The notes beneath the pieces are model-generated. The model did not search any database and was not told the DNA's origin. It worked only from the letters and a program-made list of their open reading frames with translations. A program made the position numbers and the translations under genes. 10,903 bases of DNA from Parvularcula sp964342585 (GTDB lineage Bacteria > Pseudomonadota > Alphaproteobacteria > Caulobacterales > Parvularculaceae): contig CAYFHK010000089.1 in assembly GCA_964342585.1 (NCBI GenBank), positions 1-10,903 on the forward strand, in the 5' to 3' direction. The number at the start of each line of letters is the position of its first letter. The first letter of the stretch is position 1. Below are positions 6,943 to 10,903 of this stretch, piece after piece.

Positions 6943-9327
6943 TTAGAAGTCAGCCGTCACCGTGAAGACGACGGTGCGTGGGGCGCCGATCCACGCGCCC
7001 TGGCCGGAGATGCCCGACAGATACTCTTCGTCGAACACATTGTTGACCGTGACGCGGAAGTCGACATCGCCCAGCGCGTCAGAGAGCGCATCGCCGCTCA
7101 CGCCGGCATAGAAATCCGTCACGAAGCTCGAGTCGGCGGTCCAGCGTGTCGCGTTGGGGTCGGCCGGATCGAAAAGGTAGATTTCCCGTTCGTCAACGAA
7201 TTTCGACGAGATGCCGCTATAGAAGCGGTCGCCGGTGTAATCGAGACTGACCACGGCGAGGTTCTCGGCAATGCCGGGGACCGGGGCGCCCGGGAAGATC
7301 CCTGCTGCGCCGTCGAGATTGGTATCGCCTGTACCCAGAATTTCTGCATCGATATAAGTGTAGGAGACGTAGCCCGAGAGGGTGTCCGTCAGGCGTGCAT
7401 CGATGAAGAATTCAAGGCCTTGGGATTCAATCCCGCCTGCGTTGATGAAGCCGCCATTGGAGGCTTCGAGATAGTCGATGCCGTTCACCGTTTCATTCGG
7501 TGCCGGGAACAACCGGTTCTCAAAGCTTGTATCGAAATAGGTGAGCGCCGTGCGGAAACGATCGTTCTCATAGCGGGCGCCGACTTCGATGTTCTCTGCT
7601 GTTTCCGGATCAGGAATGCCAGCCGCGGGGTCAATCACTTCGAGAATGCCGTCTGCGATGGCTTTATAGTTCTCCGCATACCCGGCGAAGAACTCTAGGC
7701 CCGGCATTGCGGAAGGCGCGTAGCTCACGCCGCCAGAGAGCAGAACGTCGCTTTCCGATTCCAGCGTGAAGTTGCCCGCTGGATCGGTTGGGTTGAAGTT
7801 GTCAACGCGCTCAATGTCGTTGTTGAACTGTTTCACGCCAAACCGGAAAGCGAAATCGCCGACTTCAACGACATCTTCGATGTACCATTTGAAGGTCGTT
7901 TGCGGGAAGTCGCGATTATACTGCACCCAATAGGCGGTGCTGTCGAACTCAAACCCGACGCGGGTGTCGCGGATCTTGTGCCAGTCGCGATACTCATAGC
8001 GGGTGGCGTCTTCATACCAGATCCCGCCGCGAAGCAGGTTATTGATCGCGCCGAACTCTGTGGCCAGATCGAAGTCGGCGGTGATGCCTGTCCGCTCTTT
8101 TTGATAGTGCGTGTGGCGATAGGATTGCACCGGGATGGCGCCTGCCGCGTGACAAGCGGGATCATATTCAGGACCGGCGCCGCCATAGGGGTAGGTGATC
8201 GAAGATTCGCAGCCTGTTGCAGGAGACAAGGCATTCCCGGCGGCATCGACGAAGAAGATCTGACCAAGGAACGGGCCGCCAAAAACGGTGTTCCCGCCCA
8301 GCTCGCTCTCAGGGCCAGCATCAACGGTGACGTTGACGAGGTAAGGCGGGACCCAGTCACCACGGCCGTCATTGTCGTGACGATAGACAGCGCCCGAGAG
8401 GTTCAGGCCCATGTCAAAGCCTTTGTCAGCTTTCACGTAGATGAGCGAGTTCTCGCGCAGCGTTGACCAGCCTTTGCGATAGAGTTGGTCGATGTAAGGG
8501 ATGCCTGTCCATTCAGCCGTCAGCTGATCGTCGCGACGATCGAATTCATAATCAGCTTCGCTGAAGAGGCGCTGGTAATTATCTTCCTGCGTATCGTCGT
8601 AAGAGGCGTAGGCGGTCAGGTCGATGCCGGCGATCTGGGTCATCAGCTTCGCAGCAATGTGATCGCGGCGGTTTTCAGCTGATTGGTTGATGTGGTCGGT
8701 CGCGGTTTGCGACGAAATCGAGATCCAGAACTTGGTGGCGTCATCGCCGAGAAGGCCTGAGTCGAAGCGACCATAGACGCGCTGGGCATCGAAATCACCG
8801 AGCGACGCAGAAACGCGGACGCGGCGATCATCGAGCGGATCAGCGGTAACGAAGTTCAGTGTCCCGCCGAGGGCTTCGTTGGAGCGCGATGCGATGTCAG
8901 CCGTCCCCTGGCTCACTTCGACGCCGGCGAGGTTCTGCGTGTCGATGAAGCGGTTGGCCTTCGCGCCGCCGCCATAGTTCGAGCCGCCATTGGGCAGGCC
9001 ATCAATGGTGATGCCGACTTGCTGTTCGCCCAGATTGCTTTGGAAACCGCGCAGCGCGACACCGGTCGACCAATCATCGAACCCAAAAGTGTCCCCTTCG
9101 GTGACGAGCACGCCTGGCAGGTTGTCGATCTGTGCAAGGACTGATGTCACCGGCGCTTGTTGGAGCGCCATGGCCTCCGTCGTATCGACGCTTGAATAGG
9201 TGCGTGCGGTGCCGACCACGAAAATTTCGTCAGCGGTTTCCGCCATGGGCTGCGCCAGCGCTGCCGTTTGCGCGCACAAAGCCACCAGGCTGGCTGATGC
9301 CAGCCAGCTCGTCGTTTTGAAAGTCAT
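6943..9327 (-). CDS. TonB-dependent outer-membrane receptor
   Basis: 794 residues. It takes up a scarce ligand across the outer membrane using energy passed by TonB-ExbBD. A signal peptide (about 1-25, ending AALA before QP) is followed by a TonB-box-like DEIFVVGTAR (33-42), with no STN domain. The plug domain (about 48-165) contains NLPGVLVTEGD, VALRGFQSNLG, ITIDGLPNGGSNYGGG and ALGGTLNFVTADP. The 22-strand barrel fills the rest and ends VTVNNVFDEEYL...GAPRTVVFTVTADF, with the terminal Phe recognised by the BAM complex. C373 and C392 flank a short stretch probably in an outer loop and could form a disulfide. ATG 9327 has AGGGG 7 nt upstream. The ligand cannot be read from the sequence; the PhoD gene downstream hints at a phosphorus compound. 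Family certain, substrate unknown. Confidence 0.95.
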   Translation of the reverse strand: MTFKTTSWLASASLVALCAQTAALAQPMAETADEIFVVGTARTYSSVDTTEAMALQQAPVTSVLAQIDNLPGVLVTEGDTFGFDDWSTGVALRGFQSNLGEQQVGITIDGLPNGGSNYGGGAKANRFIDTQNLAGVEVSQGTADIASRSNEALGGTLNFVTADPLDDRRVRVSASLGDFDAQRVYGRFDSGLLGDDATKFWISISSQTATDHINQSAENRRDHIAAKLMTQIAGIDLTAYASYDDTQEDNYQRLFSEADYEFDRRDDQLTAEWTGIPYIDQLYRKGWSTLRENSLIYVKADKGFDMGLNLSGAVYRHDNDGRGDWVPPYLVNVTVDAGPESELGGNTVFGGPFLGQIFFVDAAGNALSPATGCESSITYPYGGAGPEYDPACHAAGAIPVQSYRHTHYQKERTGITADFDLATEFGAINNLLRGGIWYEDATRYEYRDWHKIRDTRVGFEFDSTAYWVQYNRDFPQTTFKWYIEDVVEVGDFAFRFGVKQFNNDIERVDNFNPTDPAGNFTLESESDVLLSGGVSYAPSAMPGLEFFAGYAENYKAIADGILEVIDPAAGIPDPETAENIEVGARYENDRFRTALTYFDTSFENRLFPAPNETVNGIDYLEASNGGFINAGGIESQGLEFFIDARLTDTLSGYVSYTYIDAEILGTGDTNLDGAAGIFPGAPVPGIAENLAVVSLDYTGDRFYSGISSKFVDEREIYLFDPADPNATRWTADSSFVTDFYAGVSGDALSDALGDVDFRVTVNNVFDEEYLSGISGQGAWIGAPRTVVFTVTADF

Positions 9328-9353
9328 ATGTGTACCCCTAGATTTCCCTGCAC

Positions 9354-9373
9354 ACCGGGGCGTGCGCCCCGGT
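9354..9373 (-). promoter_or_regulatory. GC-rich palindrome in the leader of the TonB-receptor gene
   Basis: ACCGGGGC (9354-9361) and GCCCCGGT (9366-9373) are perfect inverted arms around GTGC. The outer edge nearest the gene is 26 nt from the receptor start codon. In RNA it makes a very stable 8-9 bp hairpin in the probable 5' untranslated region; in DNA it could be a dimeric regulator's site. It is not followed by a T-run in either direction, so it is not an obvious terminator for hslU or the receptor. Confidence 0.45.
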
Positions 9374-9388
9374 CGATGCGGCGCGCCT

Positions 9389-9403
9389 ATAATTTCTTAT
9401 TAT
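9389..9403 (-). promoter_or_regulatory. AT-rich inverted repeat in the probable receptor promoter
   Basis: ATAAT (9389-9393) and ATTAT (9399-9403) are inverted arms around a 5-bp spacer, in a notably AT-rich patch of an otherwise GC-rich region. On the minus strand it contains CATAAT and TATAGG, which could act as a -10 box, but no convincing -35 box was found at the right distance. Its symmetry and AT content are reminiscent of metal-regulator (Fur-like) operators upstream of TonB receptors, though it does not match a full Fur box. The remainder of the 189-bp gap (9328-9516) shows no gene. Confidence 0.3.
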
Positions 9404-9516
9404 GACAGGGGTGCGACACACGGAGATGTGATTTGTCACCGCAAGACGTTTGCGACTTTCCCGCAACAGGTGGCAATTAATGCGCCTAAAGATGGAAAAT
9501 CATAGACGCATCAACG

Positions 9517-10827
9517 CTATAGAATATACTTCGAAAGATCCGCATTGCCCGCAAGACCTTCGAGGCGCTGGTCAACAAACGCCGCATCGATGGTGACGGT
9601 GTCGCCTTGACGCTCTGACGCCTCAAAGGAGACATCCTCGAGCACGCGTTCGAGGATGGTGGAGAGACGGCGGGCGCCGATGTTCTCGACATTCGCATTC
9701 ACTTCGGCTGCTTTTTCGGCAAGCCGTTCGATCCCATCATCGGTGAAGGTGAGGGTGACGCCTTCGGTCTCCAAAAGCGCTTTGTACTGCTTGGGCAAGC
9801 TTGCCTCGGTCTCGGTCAGGATGCGCTTGAAATCGTCGCGGGTCAGCGCCGAAAGCTCGACGCGAATGGGCAGGCGGCCTTGTAGTTCCGGCAACAGGTC
9901 CGACGGCTTCGAGACGTGGAATGCACCAGAGGCAACAAACAAAATATGGTCTGTGCGGATGGGACCATATTTGGTGCTGACCACGGCCCCCTCGATCAAT
10001 GGCAGAAGGTCGCGCTGTACACCCTCGCGGGAAACATCGGCGCCGCGTGCCTCGGACGAGCGGGCAACTTTGTCGATTTCATCCAGAAAGACGATGCCTT
10101 CGTTCTCGACGAGGGAGAGGGCTTCGGTGGCGAGTTGATCATCGTCGAGGAGCTTGTCGCTCTCTTCGGCGATCAGCGGTTCGTAGGCGTCCTGAATGCG
10201 CATTGTCTTCGTTTTGGTGGGCCCGCCAAAGGCTTTGCCCATCATGTCGGACAGGTTGATCATCCCCATTTGGCTGCCCGGCATGCCGGGGATATCCATA
10301 AAAGGCATGCCGCCGCGACCGGTGTCTTTGATGTCGATCTCGATCTCTTTGTCATCGAGTTCGCCGGTGCGGAGCTTCTTGCGGAAGGCTTCGCGGGTCG
10401 TCGCGCCGGCATGTTCACCAACGAGCGCATCGATCACGCGGTTTTCGGCCGCCTCATGCGCACGCGTTTTCACTTCCTCGCGACGACGATCACGGACGAG
10501 TTGCATCGCCACCTCGACCAAATCGCGAATGATCGAATCGACGTCGCGGCCAACATAGCCGACCTCGGTGAATTTCGTGGCTTCGACCTTCAAGAATGGC
10601 GCGCCGACAAGCTTGGCGAGGCGGCGGGAGATCTCCGTTTTGCCAACGCCGGTGGGCCCGATCATCAGGATGTTTTTCGGCGTCACTTCATCGCGCAGAT
10701 TTTCACCGAGTTGACGGCGGCGCCAACGGTTGCGCAGCGCGACGGCGACGGCGCGCTTCGCATCCTTTTGGCCCACAATATAACGGTCGAGTTCGGCAAC
10801 AATCTGGCGTGGCGTATAATCGGTCAT
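9517..10827 (-). CDS. hslU: ATP-dependent protease ATPase subunit HslU (ClpY)
   Basis: 436 residues, close to the usual family length. HslU is the AAA+ hexamer that unfolds substrates and feeds them into the HslV peptidase in the cytoplasm, for turnover of misfolded and regulatory proteins. It has PRQIVAELDRYIVGQKDAKRAVA at the N terminus, Walker A GPTGVGKT (57-64), pore loop GYVG (90-93), the inserted I-domain (about 105-235, with a Gly/Met-rich part), Walker B VFLDEID (246-252), and a C terminus NADLSKYIL like the tail that inserts into HslV to activate it. ATG 10827 lies 8 nt after the hslV stop, with AAGAGA overlapping that stop as ribosome binding site, so the two genes are translationally close. 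No convincing terminator was seen after the stop codon. Confidence 0.98.
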   Translation of the reverse strand: MTDYTPRQIVAELDRYIVGQKDAKRAVAVALRNRWRRRQLGENLRDEVTPKNILMIGPTGVGKTEISRRLAKLVGAPFLKVEATKFTEVGYVGRDVDSIIRDLVEVAMQLVRDRRREEVKTRAHEAAENRVIDALVGEHAGATTREAFRKKLRTGELDDKEIEIDIKDTGRGGMPFMDIPGMPGSQMGMINLSDMMGKAFGGPTKTKTMRIQDAYEPLIAEESDKLLDDDQLATEALSLVENEGIVFLDEIDKVARSSEARGADVSREGVQRDLLPLIEGAVVSTKYGPIRTDHILFVASGAFHVSKPSDLLPELQGRLPIRVELSALTRDDFKRILTETEASLPKQYKALLETEGVTLTFTDDGIERLAEKAAEVNANVENIGARRLSTILERVLEDVSFEASERQGDTVTIDAAFVDQRLEGLAGNADLSKYIL

Positions 10828-10835
10828 AAAATCTC

Positions 10836-10903
10836 TTATCGGTCGGTGGCGGACAACGTTTCGACGGTCACACGGTCATTCGTATACACATCGATCTGGC
10901 CAG
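10836..10903 (-). CDS. hslV: ATP-dependent protease peptidase subunit HslV (ClpQ), C-terminal end, partial
   Basis: The last 21 codons and TAA stop of a gene entering from the right edge. The minus-strand peptide reads GQIDVYTNDRVTVETLSATD, then R. It fits the HslV C terminus, where E. coli has a GDICIYTN segment followed by an IEEL-type ending. HslV is the threonine peptidase of the HslUV protease, and its place 8 nt upstream of hslU is the standard hslVU operon order. The catalytic N-terminal Thr lies outside the window, so identity rests on this short tail plus position. Confidence 0.9.
   Translation of the reverse strand, partial: GQIDVYTNDRVTVETLSATDR

Noticed and set aside
6619..7698. 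Long plus-strand open frame (359 codons) opposite phoD and the receptor gene
   Set aside because: It lies antisense to two well-matched genes, shows no family motifs, and has the Arg/Ala/Ile-rich look of a high-GC shadow frame.
9480..9516. Terminator after hslU
   Set aside because: Only a 5-bp core pairing (ATGCG/CGCAT) with a long loop was found, and no T-run follows.
1..10903. CRISPR arrays, tRNA genes, insertion sequences, long direct repeats
   Set aside because: No regularly spaced repeats, tRNA-like cloverleaf, transposase motif or long duplicated stretch was seen on either strand by eye.

Overview
The window looks like chromosomal DNA of an alphaproteobacterium. Hand-counted blocks of the ordinary genes run about 62-67% GC. 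The PNPase, HslU/HslV and COG3818-type acetyltransferase sequences, and the large TonB-dependent receptor without an STN domain, would suit a marine Caulobacterales/Hyphomonadaceae-like lineage. That placement is an inference; no rRNA or other taxonomic marker is present.

Layout, left to right. (1) Positions 1-1230, minus strand: the first 410 codons of pnp (PNPase), running off the left edge. (2) Positions 1231-1414: a divergent intergenic region with two small inverted repeats and no rpsO gene. (3) Plus strand: a PAQR/hemolysin III-family membrane protein (1415-2104), then a TIR-domain protein with three predicted C-terminal membrane helices (2177-3004), whose second half is clearly poorer in GC than its neighbours. 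(4) Minus strand, reading leftwards from 9327: TonB-dependent receptor, PhoD-type phosphatase/phosphodiesterase with a Tat-like and possibly lipidated signal, GNAT acetyltransferase, and a divergent prephenate-dehydratase-like/ACT-like protein with a C-terminal membrane anchor. Gaps between these four genes are 91, 53 and 18-90 nt, so they could form one transcription unit. (5) Minus strand, right edge: hslU, preceded by the last 21 codons of hslV.

How the genes may work together. hslVU is the usual two-gene operon for the HslUV ATP-dependent protease. The receptor and PhoD pair suggests uptake or scavenging of a phosphorus-containing (phosphodiester or phosphomonoester) nutrient: the receptor moves a ligand across the outer membrane and the exported phosphatase releases phosphate. 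The acetyltransferase and the PDT-like protein downstream have no obvious role in that, which makes the cluster worth a comparative look.

The two least ordinary genes meet tail to tail with only 23 bp between them. One is the TIR-3TM protein, which keeps the Glu expected of NAD-cleaving TIR domains. The other is the membrane-anchored PDT-like protein, in which the family's catalytic signatures appear altered. No tRNA, rRNA, insertion sequence, CRISPR array or phage gene was seen.
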